Positions 32,591 to 43,400 of a DNA stretch of 64,000 bases are shown in pieces; positions within the stretch are counted from its first letter, which is position 1, and the number at the start of each line of letters is the position of its first letter. The stretch covers positions 1 through 64,000 of the forward strand of contig JAOPWC010000174.1 of assembly GCA_025965895.1 (NCBI GenBank), in the 5' to 3' direction. Below the pieces are notes generated by a model, which searched no databases, was not told the DNA's origin, and was given only the letters and a program-made list of their open reading frames with translations. This DNA is from Mycobacterium sp. (GTDB lineage Bacteria > Actinomycetota > Actinomycetes > Mycobacteriales > Mycobacteriaceae). The translations under genes were made by a program, and so were the position numbers.

Positions 32591-33913
32591 CGCGAGGTTC
32601 GCCAGCAGCAGCGCTTCGGCTGTCGCCGCACGTTCCAGCACCCCCAGGTGCAGGCTCTCGTCGACGCTGTGTGCTTGCGCGCCAGGGTCTTCCACACCGG
32701 TGACCAGAATCTCGGCGTCGGGGAACGTCTCGGCGAACGCGGCGATGAACGGAATGGATCCGCCCTGGCCCATATCGACGGGCTCGTTGCCCCAGGCGTG
32801 GCGGAACGCCGCGCGGGCGGCTTCATACACCGGCCCGGCCGCATCGATCTCATACGGCTGTCCGATGTCGCCGGGGGTGACGGTGACGTGCGCCCCCCAC
32901 GGCGCGTGCTGCTCGAGGTGGCGCGTGAGGGCCTCGAGGTGAGCCTTGGCGTCGCCCCCCGGCGCCACGCGCATGCTCACCTTGGCGCGTGCTCTCGGAA
33001 TCAGCGTGTTCGAGGAGGCCGCAATCGGTGTGGCGTCGATGCCGATGACCGTGATCGCCGGCTTGGCCCAAAGGCGTTGTGCCAGCGAGCCAGTACCGAT
33101 CTCCCGCACACCCTCGAGCATTCCGGACTCGGCGCGCACCCATCCGGGTGCATGGTCGACCTCGGACGCAGTGGCCTCGCGCAGGCCCTCGACCGCAACG
33201 TTGCCCTCGTCGTCGTGCAGGCTCGCCAGCAGCCGCACCAGCACGCTGAGCGCGTCGGGAACCACGCCACCCCACATTCCGGAGTGCAGGCCGTGATCGA
33301 GTGTGGCGACCTCCACGACGCAGTCAGCCAGCCCGCGCAGAGACACGGTCAGCGCTGGCACATCGGTGCTCCAGTTGTCCGAATCGGCGATGACGATCAC
33401 GTCCGCTGCCAGCGTGTCGCGGTGGGCGGCCAGTAGCCGTCCGAGCGACGGGGACCCAGACTCCTCCTCGCCTTCGACGAACACCGTCACACCCACCGGC
33501 GGCCGACCGCCATGTGCCCGAAACGCGGCCAAATGCGTTGCGACACCGGCTTTGTCGTCGGCCGCACCGCGCCCGTAGAGCCTGCCGTTGCGCTCGGTCG
33601 GCTCAAACGGCGGCGACGCCCACTGGCCGTGCTCACCCTCGGGTTGCACGTCGTGGTGGGCGTACAGCAACACGGTCGGCGCGCCCGGCGGCGCGGGATG
33701 GCGAGCGATGACCGCAGGGGCGCCCCCTTCGGCGACGATCTGCACGTCGTCGAACCCGGCGGCCGAGAGCAGCGCGGCGACTGCCTGCGCGCTGCGCTGC
33801 ACCTCGCTGCGGCGGCCCGGGTCGGCCCACACCGACTCGATCCGCACCAGGTCTTCCAGGTCGCGCCGCACCGAGGGCAGCACGTCACGCACACGTTCGA
33901 CGAGATCGCTCAT
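32582..33913 (-). CDS. M20-family metallopeptidase (Rv2522c-like)
   Basis: A 443-residue di-zinc peptidase/deacylase. Metal ligands are expected in LYAHHDVQPEG (His, Asp), GRGAADDKAG (Asp), VEGEEESGS (the general base and a ligand) and near the C-terminus in GAQAHSVDESLHL. The dimerisation/lid domain lies at residues ~180-330. Substrates of the family include dipeptides and N-acyl amino acids; this member cannot be assigned further. Start ATG 33913 is chosen over upstream codons because the first 17 residues of the longer frame are not conserved-looking. It lies between bcp and acpS in the same order as in M. tuberculosis. Confidence 0.88.
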   Translation of the reverse strand: MSDLVERVRDVLPSVRRDLEDLVRIESVWADPGRRSEVQRSAQAVAALLSAAGFDDVQIVAEGGAPAVIARHPAPPGAPTVLLYAHHDVQPEGEHGQWASPPFEPTERNGRLYGRGAADDKAGVATHLAAFRAHGGRPPVGVTVFVEGEEESGSPSLGRLLAAHRDTLAADVIVIADSDNWSTDVPALTVSLRGLADCVVEVATLDHGLHSGMWGGVVPDALSVLVRLLASLHDDEGNVAVEGLREATASEVDHAPGWVRAESGMLEGVREIGTGSLAQRLWAKPAITVIGIDATPIAASSNTLIPRARAKVSMRVAPGGDAKAHLEALTRHLEQHAPWGAHVTVTPGDIGQPYEIDAAGPVYEAARAAFRHAWGNEPVDMGQGGSIPFIAAFAETFPDAEILVTGVEDPGAQAHSVDESLHLGVLERAATAEALLLANLASH

Positions 33914-34009
33914 GGGCTCGAGGCTATGCGCCGAAACTGTATTCCGCGTACTCTCCACTCGCACCTTTGCGTGCCGGTTGCGGGCTCCGCGTTGGGAGAC
34001 GGCGTGTGA

Positions 34010-34402
34010 TCAATTCGCCTCGAGCACCGCGACCGCGGCGGCGGTATCCCCCTCGTGGGTCAGCGACACGTGGATCGTCAGGTCGGCGAGGTGTTCGGCG
34101 ATCGCGCCGGTGAGCCGGACCCGCGGCCGGCCCCACGTGTCGGTGACGACCTCGATGTCGCGGTGAATGCCCTCCGGTAGCACCGGCCGCTGCGCGAACC
34201 GCGATCCGGACCACGCCTTGATCACGGCCTCCTTGGCCGCCCACCTGGCCGCCAGGTGCCTGGCTGCCGACGAGCTTTTGTCGGCCGCGTCGCGACGCTC
34301 ACCTGGGGTGAAGGTCTCGGCGAACACGGTGCCGGGACGGTCGACCTGCTCGGCGAAGTCGGGGATGGAGACCAGATCGATCCCCAGCCCGACTATCGCC
34401 AT
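34010..34402 (-). CDS. acpS: Holo-acyl-carrier-protein synthase
   Basis: The 130-residue enzyme transfers 4'-phosphopantetheine from CoA to the Ser of the ACP domain, activating FAS-I. Metal-binding AspGlu marks are present: GLGIDLVSIPDF at the start and RWAAKEAVIKAW in the middle, with LTHEGDTAAAVAV near the C-terminus. It follows the 3' end of fas by 9 bases and would be co-transcribed, so the cell makes the carrier-activating enzyme together with its target. The gene order fas-acpS equals M. tuberculosis Rv2524c-Rv2523c. Confidence 0.93.
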   Translation of the reverse strand: MAIVGLGIDLVSIPDFAEQVDRPGTVFAETFTPGERRDAADKSSSAARHLAARWAAKEAVIKAWSGSRFAQRPVLPEGIHRDIEVVTDTWGRPRVRLTGAIAEHLADLTIHVSLTHEGDTAAAVAVLEAN

Positions 34403-34411
34403 GGCTGAACG

Positions 34412-37400
34412 CTACCGCGTGTAGACGTCGCCGTCGCCGAGCCTCGACGCGGGGTCGAGCAGCATGTCGGCCTCTTGGCGCTTCTCCGAGGCGTCGTGGT
34501 TGAACCGACGGCCAGCGGGCCGCTCGTAGAGCGGTTGCCCGCCCGCGATCGCCGAGGCCAACCGGCGCTGGCCGGTCAGCACCCGCGCATCGGATCGCTG
34601 CTTGTAGGCCTGCCGCTGCTCCTCGTCCAGTGAGGCCAGGAACGCCTGGGCATGCACCAGCGCTATCAGCCCGGACACGTGGCCGAAGCCGAGGCTGGTC
34701 ACCAATCCGGCCTTGAGCGGGAACTTCTCGCCCAGCCGCAGGGTCTCGCGCGGCCACACGAAGTGGGCCGATGAGGCCATCTCGTCATCGACGCAGTCCA
34801 GGCTGCGGTTTGGCGGGATCACCCCGTCGCGCAGGATCTGGCACAACCCCATCATCTGGAACACCGCGGCGCCACCCTTGGCGTGGCCGGTCAGGCTCTT
34901 CTGCGACACCACGAACAGCGGCGCGCCGTCGGAGCGGCCCACCGCGTCGGCAAGCCGCTCGTGCAGCTCGGTCTCGTTCGGGTCGTTGGCCAGCGTCGAG
35001 GTGTCGTGCTTGGACACCACCGCGATGTCGTCGGCACCGACCCCCAGCTTCGCCAGCGACCGGGCCAGTTGCGAACCGCGACCACCACGGCCTGCACCCA
35101 GCGCCCCCATTCCCGGCGCCGGGATCGACGTGTGCACGCCGTCCGCGAAGCTCTGCGCGTAGGCGACGACCGCAAGCACCGGCAGCCCCATCTTGAGCGC
35201 CAGGTCTCCCCGGGCCAGCAAAATCGTTCCGCCGCCCTGCGATTCGACGAAGCCCAGCCTTCGTCGGTCGTTGGCGCGGGAGAACTTCGAATCGCTGATG
35301 CCCCTGGCGCGCATCATCTCGGTGTCGGCAGTGGCGGCCATGTCACCGAACCCGATGATCGCCTCCAGCGTCAGATCGTCGAAGCCGCCGGCCATCACCA
35401 GCTCCGCTTTGCCCAGCCGGATCTTGTCGACGCCCTCCTCGACCGAGACCGCCGCGGTGGCGCACGCGCCGACCGGGTGGATCATCGCGCCGTAGCTGCC
35501 GACGTATGACTGAACCACGTGCGCTGCAACTACATTCGGCAGCACCTCTTGCAAGATGTCGTTCGGCTTGTTCCGGCCAAGCAGGTTGCCGTGGTACATC
35601 GTCTGCATCGACGTCATGCCGCCCATGCCGGTGCCCTGCGTGCTGGCCACCAGGCTCGGGTGCACCCAGCGCATCAGCTCGGTGGGGGTGAATCCGGCGG
35701 ACAGGAACGCGTCCACGGTCGCGACGATGTTCCACAGCGCCACCCGGTCGATCGAGGTCGCCATGTCCTGGCTGATGCCCCACACGGTCGGATCGAATCC
35801 GGTCGGGATCTGCGCCCCGACGGTCCGCGACAGCTTCGTCTTGCGAGGCACGCGGATCTCGGTGCCGGCCTTGCGGGTGACCTGCCAGTCGGTGCTGTCT
35901 GCTATCGGCGTGCCGACGGTGTGCTCCGGATCGAACTGCACGAACGCCCGTGCGTCGGCTTCAGACGACACCACGAAGCTGAAGTCCTTGTCCAGGAACA
36001 CCGACACCAGCAACGGTGACGCGTGGTCGGGGTCGATCGCGCCGTCGTCCACGAACTCGCGGATGCCGCATCGTTGAACCACGTTGTCGTGGTACCGCTC
36101 CGCCAGGTCCGCCTCGTCGACTAGTTCGCCCGTCTCGGCGTCGTACCAGCCTGGTTTCGGGTCGTCCTCCCAGCGGATCAGCCCCGTGGTCCAGGCTAAT
36201 TCGAGCACCCCGGCCGCGGACAGCTCGTTGTCGACCTCCATCTCGAATCGGGTGCGTGACGAGCCGTACGGGCCCAGCTCCGCGCCGCTAACGATCACGA
36301 CCAGGTCGGCCGGGTCGACATCGAGGTCCTCCCAGGGCGGAGGCGGCGCCGACGTGAACCCGCGCGGCGGAGAGGGCAGCGCCGAGATCGTCCCCGCGTC
36401 ATCGCCGTCGGCGTCGGTCGCCGGTTCGCGGGTGGCTGCCGCGCGGGCCTTCGCGGCCAGTTCGGCCATATCGATCTCGATGTCGCCAAGGCCGCCCGTC
36501 AGGTCGACGTGCAACGGCTCCCGGGCCGCCGCCACCTTGGACTCCACGTCGCACAGAGCCAGCAGCATCGACGCCATCTTCTCGGTCGAGTATGTGGTGA
36601 CGCCGGCCTCCTCGACCGCGCTGACGATCGCGTCGTTGCGGCCCATCAGCCCGGTCCCCCGTGTCCAGCCGATGAGCGCGTGCGCCAGCGAGACCCGCTG
36701 CGCCCACGACGCCTCCGCCTTCCAGCGCGACACCACCGCGTCCAGCGCGGACTTGGCTTCGCCGTAGGCACCGTCGCCGCCGAACATTCCGCGGTTCGGC
36801 GAGCCGGGCAGCACCACGTGCAGTCGTGACGCGATGTCGTGGTCGGCACCGATCGCCGACAGGCCCCCGATAAGCCGCTGCACGGCCCAGAGCAGCACCT
36901 TCATCTCCATCTCGGACCGCGAGCCGGCCTCCGACAGATCGCCGGCGACCCGCGGCGCCGCGAACGGGAACAGCAGTGTCGGGTTTTGTGCGTCCTTGAG
37001 GTGAATCGACTGAGGCCCGAGACTTTCGGCCTGTTCACTGCCGATCCATTCGACAAGGGCGTCGATGTCGCAGTACGACGCCATGTTGGCAGGCACCACC
37101 CACAGCGTCGCGCCGAAGCGGGCGCTGTCGCGGTAAACGCTGCGGTAGAACGCCAGACGGGCGTCGTCGAGCTTCGACGTGGTGGCGATGACGGTGGCCC
37201 CGCCCTCCAGCAGCTTGGTCACCACCTCCGCGGCGATCGAACCCTTCGATGCTCCGGTCACCACGGCGACCTCGTCGCTGTAGCGGCCTTTGCCCGGGTT
37301 CTCCGCGCCGGCGGCGACGCGGGCGAACAACGACGCGTGAACGTTCCGCCCGGCCGCCAGTGCCTTGCCCTGCCACCAGCTGGCCTGAGTCGCGACGACA

Positions 37401-40400
37401 TGGCCGGCGCCCTCGAAACGCTCGGACAACCGCGGCCATTCGGCGTCGACCTCGTCTTCGTCGGCCAGCCAGATCTTGACCAGGTCCTCGCGAGCGCTGG
37501 CCCAGCGATCGTCGAACACCACGGCCTTCTTGCCGTCGAAGACCGGAGACACCAGGCGCGGCCAGTCCGAGCCGAGTTCGGCCGTGACGAGGTCGATCAG
37601 CTCGGCATCGGTCGCGGTCGGCGGCGTGCTGACCGCGTTGTCGAGGCCGAGTTGGTTGAGCACCAGCCGGGCGGCCGAGGCCAGCACGCCGTCGCGGCCG
37701 GTGATCTGCTCGGTGAACTCCCCCAACGCGGCAGCGTCGACGGTGCCACCGGTGGCGCCTGCCGCGGTGGGTAGCGCGACCGCGATTCCGCGACGCCCGG
37801 CCACCGCTGCCACTGCCGCGTCGATGACCTTGTCGACGCTCGCGGCATCCGCCAACGCACCGTCGTGGAGTCCACCGAGGTGGCCACCGCGGACGCTGGT
37901 GCCTTCCCTCGTGCCGAGCGCGACCTCCACGATCACATGCTTGACCCAGCCGTCGCCGAGCTCCCACGCCTTCTTGACGCGCTCGGCGATCGCCGCGGGC
38001 CGCTTGCCCGAGGGGCCGAGGATCGTGCGCAGCTGGTCGTTGATCGCGTCGCTCAGCACCGGGCCAAACGGCTTGTAGGTGCGGGCCAGCTTGGTCACCT
38101 GCGACTTCAACCCCCCGAGGTCGGCCTCGCCGGCGCCGTCGATCGCACCAAGGTTGAGCTCGGAACCCAGGTCGACCAGCAGCTGGTTGCGCCGCGACGA
38201 CGCACCGTCGGTGATCGACTCGATCGAATCCAGCGCCTCGATCTGGTCGATCCGCATCTTGGTCGACAGCGCGATGAGCGCCACAGTGGCGTCGGCGGCG
38301 TCGAACCCGATGTCGTCCGGGCGGGGAGCGCCCGGCGCGGCGGCGGGCGCGGCCGGTGCTGCTTCAGCGGCCGGTGCTGCTTCAGCGGCCGGTGCGGCTT
38401 CGGCGGCGGGAGCCGCGCCGGATGCGGGCTCGTCATGCTCTGGCTCGGGATCGGTGTCGGTCGCGAACAGCACGGCGGCGTCGCGCTCGGAGTTGAGCAC
38501 TTCCACCATGCTGTGGGCGTACTCCGGGAGCTTGAGCGTGTTGGTGGCCAGCCCGGCGACGGTGGGGGCGGACTTCACGCCGATCTCGACGAACCGTTCC
38601 ACACCCAGGCCGCCGGCGGCATCCTCGATGAACAACAGGTCCTGGGTTTCGATCCAGCGCACCGGGCTGGCGAACTGCCAGGCCAGCAGCTCGATCACGA
38701 CCTTGCGGCACAGCTCACGCGGCTTCTCGGTACGCCACGTGTCGTAGTCGGCGAGGATCTCGTCCAGCGGCTCGGCCGGCACCAGATCCCGGATCTCCTG
38801 GATGAAGTCGCGATCCAGCGAGAACGGCCGCGGCACCAGATTCGGGATGTAGCGCCCGATGATCAGCTCAGGATCCTGATCGCGAGGCATCACCCGCTCC
38901 AGCGAGCGGCGGAAGTCGGCGACACCCACCCGCAGAACACTCGAGTGGAACGGCACGTCGATGCCGGGCACGAGGATGAATGACCGCTTGCCCCCGGTGT
39001 TTTCGCGGCGTTGCTCCACCTCGGCCTCCAGCGCCTCCAGCCCCCGGACGGTGCCGGCGACCGCGTACTGCGCGCCGCGAAGGTTGTAGTTGACGATCTG
39101 CAGGTATTCACCTGTGCGCCTGGAGACGTCGTCGATGAACGCGGGAACGTCTGCGTCAGGGAGCTCGATCTGCGACGGGCGGATCGCAGCCAGCCGGTAA
39201 TTGGACCGGCCCCGCTCGTCGCGCGGCACGATGCCGTGCATCTTGGACCCACGGTGGAACACCACCTCCAGCAGCGCCTCCAGTTCGTAGACGCCACTGA
39301 CGCAGGCCAGCGCGGTGTATTCACCAACCGAATGGCCGCACGCGATGGCACCCTCGACGAACGCGCCCTGCTCGCGCATCTCGGCTACCTGGGCCGCGGC
39401 GACGGTGGCCATCGCGACCTGGGTGAACTGCGTCAGATAGAGCACGCCCTCGGGGTGCTGGTAGTGCACACCGGCCGCGATCAGGCTGGTCGGATTGTCG
39501 CGGACCACGTGCAGCACCGAGAAGCCGAGCGTCTCGCGTGTGAACCTGTCCGCGGAGTCCCATACCTTGCGGGCGACCTTCGAGCGGGCACGAACCTCCA
39601 TGCCCATGCCCTTGTGCTGGATGCCCTGACCGGGGAACGCGTACACGGTCTTAGGTGCAGCCAGGCGCGCGGTGGCTGACATCACCAGTTCGGAGCCGAT
39701 GCGGGCCGCGACCTCCACAACCTCTGCGCCCTGGTCGATCCCGACGCGATCGACTCGCACGTCGACCTCGTCTCCCGGCTCCACCATACCGAGGAAACGG
39801 GCGGTCCAGCCGATCAGCCGGGCCGGCGGACGGGCCTGCCCGTCCGTGGCCGTGACGACATGCTGGGCCGCGGCCGACAGCCACATTCCGTGCACGATAG
39901 GTGATTTGAGCCCTGCGAGCAGCGCGGCCGCCCGGTCCGTGTGGATCGGGTTGTGGTCGCCGGAGACCACCGCGAACGGCCGCATGTCGATGGGCGCGGT
40001 GAGCGTGACGTCACGACGACGGCGCCGCGGTGTGTCGGTGGCGTTGTCGGACACCGCTCCCCCGGCGCGGGCCGGGTCCGTCAGCTGCGCAGCACCGGTG
40101 CGTCCGCGGATCGCGAAGCGTTCGTCGAGCGTCGCAAGCGCGGTGCCGTCGGCGTCGCAGACGACCACCGAGACTGGCACGACTCGGCCGACCTCGGTAT
40201 CGGTCGCCTCGAAAGCCGTTGCCGTGACAGCGAATTCGGTTGGCGTGGTCGGCAGCGGCCGGAGCAGATGGGCGCCGTGGTCGAGGTGCACCAGGCTCAG
40301 CAGGCCCTCGACGACCGGAAAGCCGGTGTCGGTCACCGCCGCGCCGATCGCGGCGAAAACTGCGGGCCAGCAGCGGCCGACCAGCGCGTCGGGCACCACG

Positions 40401-43400
40401 GGGAGGCCGGGTGCCAGCGGCGCACCGAAGGTGGCGGTGACGCCGGTGTGGTCGGCGACCTCTTCCGGGTTCCATGTGACGCTCACCTTCGCGGCGCCGT
40501 CCTGCACCGGTGGCAAAGCCTCAGGGCCGTCGACTCCGGCGGCGATCGCCAGGACCGCGCGCATGGCGGTGGCGGCGTCGTCAGTCGACACCACGGGCGC
40601 GCCGCCGTCGCGGACCACATCGGTCAGCGTGAAACGGATGTCGATCCAGGTGCCCGAGAGCGGCACGCTCAGCACGACGGCTTGATCGGCGGCCACTTCG
40701 AGCCTGGCACCAGTGGACGGGTGTGCGGCACTGCGGTCGTGGACCTGCCACTCGGCGGGATCGGCGATCCGGTGCACGGGGTTGGTCGCGGTGCGCCCGG
40801 CCCAGAGCACGTCGGGGGCGTCGAGCACGACGGCCAGCGGGCCGGTGACGTCGCCCCGACCCCGACGCCGCGCGGCGACGCTCTCTGGCGCCCGGGCCCC
40901 GGCGGCCAGCATCTGGTCGACGGCGGCCTGCTCGAAGCGGTCCAGCAACTCCCCGACGGGCTCATCGACGCGCGTGATGCCGGCCACCGATGCGGTGCCC
41001 GGGATGATGCACACCTGGTCGGCGTCATACCGGGCGTCGTGGGCCTGCCACAGCGAGTCGCTGCGCCACCAGCGGCGGACGTCCTTGTCGATGATCGGCA
41101 CGAAATTGACCGGCTTGCCGAGCGTCTTGCCCAGCTGGACGAAGAACGGCACGTCGGCGGGGTGCAGCTGGATGGTCTCGGCGTCGGGGTAGCGGGCCAG
41201 CAGTGCGGCGATGGCCTGCTCAGGGTTCTCCAGCAGTGCTTCGTCACTGAACAGGGTCTCGATCGGGCCGGAGTCCTTCGCATGCAGTCGGGCCTCCGCG
41301 CGCTTGAGCATCTGCTCGAACCGGTCGCGCCAGGTGATGTCCAGCCACTGGCTGTGCTGCGATGCGGTGTCGGCGGTGCTGGTGCCGTCACCGATGGAGA
41401 GCTCGAGGTAGCGCCGCAGCCAACGCAGGTAGGTCATCTCCGCGACGTCGCCGAAGTAGGGCTTGGCGGTGCTGGCCATCGCGGCGATGATCTCGTCGCG
41501 CCGGGCCGCCACAGCCTCCGCGTCACCGGCGACCTCGTCGAGCAGCCGCCCGCAGCGCGATGCGGTGTTGTCGATCTCGTGAATGTCTGCGCCGAGCTGG
41601 CTTCGACCAGATGCCATGCCGCCCTGGGCCCTTCCAGCGCCAACCCACGTGTGGGTGCCCTGGGTCTCGACCAGCATCTGCTTGACCTGTGGCGACGTGG
41701 TGGACTCCTTGGTGGCCATCGCCGCGGTCCCGACCAGGATGCCGTCGACCGGCATCAGCGGGAAGCCGTACACCGATGACCACTGGCCGGACAGGTACTC
41801 GGCGGCCCGTTCCGGGGTGCCGATGCCACCGCCCACGCAGACCGTGATGTTGGACCGCGACCGCAGCTCGGAATACGTGGCCAGCAGCAGGTCGTCGAGG
41901 TCCTCCCAGGAGTGGTGGCCGCCTGCGCGACCGCCTTCGATGTGCACGATCACCGGCTTGGTGGGCACCTCGGCAGCGATGCGGATAACCGATCGGATCT
42001 GCTCGACGGTGCCGGGCTTGAACACGACGTGGGTGATCCCGATGCCGTTCAGCTCGTCGATCAGCTCGACGGCCTCCTCCAACTCGGGGATGCCGGCGCT
42101 GACCACGACGCCGTCGATCGGCGCGCCGGACAGGCGTGCCTTCTGCACCAGCCGCTTGCCGCCGATCTGCAGCTTCCACAGGTACGGGTCCAAGAAGAGC
42201 GCGTTGAACTGGATCGCGCGGCCGGGCTCGAGCAGGCTGCTCATCTCCTCGATGCGCTCGTTGAGAATGCCCTCGGTGACCTGACCGCCGCCGGCCAGCT
42301 CGGCCCAGTGGCCGGCGTTGGCCGCGGCGGCGACGATCTTCGCGTCGACGGTGGTCGGCGTCATCCCGGCCAGCAGGATGGGAGAGCGCCCGGTGAGTCG
42401 GGTGAACTTGGTCGACAACTTCACCGAGCCGTCGGGCAGGCTGACGACCGTCGGCGCGTAGGTCGACCACGGCCGGGCAACCTCGGGCACCGCGCCCACG
42501 GTGAACAGGTTCCGCTGCCCACCGCGGGTGGCGGCCGGGACGATGCCCACACCGAGACCACGTATCACCGGCGAGGTGAGCCGGGTGAGGATGTCGCCGG
42601 GACCCAGGTCGAGGATCCATCGGGCGCCGGCCTCGTGCAGTTCGGTGATCTCGTCGACCCAGTCGACCTGGCGCACCAGGATCGCTTCGGCCATCTCGCG
42701 CGCAAGCGCTGCGTCCAAGCCGACCTTCTCGGCCCAGGCCCCGACCATGTCGACGCCGTCGGAGAGCCGATGGCTGTGGAAGCCGACCTCGACCTGCACC
42801 GGACCGAAAGCGGGCGAGAACACCGCACCCCCGCGCAGTTTGTTCTTTCGGTCGGCGGCCTCCGCGTCGGCGATCTGTTGGCAGTACATCTCGAAGCGGG
42901 CCAGCTGCTCGGGCGTCCCGGTGATGACCACCGAACGGCGCCCGTTACGGATGGACAGCACAGGCGGCAGCACCGTCCGGACGTCCAGGGCGAATTCGTC
43001 GAGCAGCTCGGCGATCCGTTCGGGGTCGGCGTTGGTCACCGACACCATCGGCGGGCGGTCGCCGAGCGCCGAGATGCCACGCCGACGGGCGACTAGCGTT
43101 GCGGCGGCCCCGACGAGCTGGGCCATGGCAAGCAGCTCCACGTCCTTAACGCCGCCGGCCTTCAGGGCTTCCACAGCGAGCACGCCCTGTGAATGCCCGG
43201 CGACGGCCACCGGCGGGGTGGCGACCAGGTCCATGCCCTGGCGGCCGAGCGCGCGGATTGCGGCGATCTGGGTCAGCAGCACGCCGGGCACGGACGTGGC
43301 CGCGGAGGTCAGCTGCTTGGCGTTGGGCACGGACTCTTCGGCGCCAAGCGCGCGCATCCAGCGCAGCGGCTCGAAGCCGACCGGCCGCACGACGACCAGA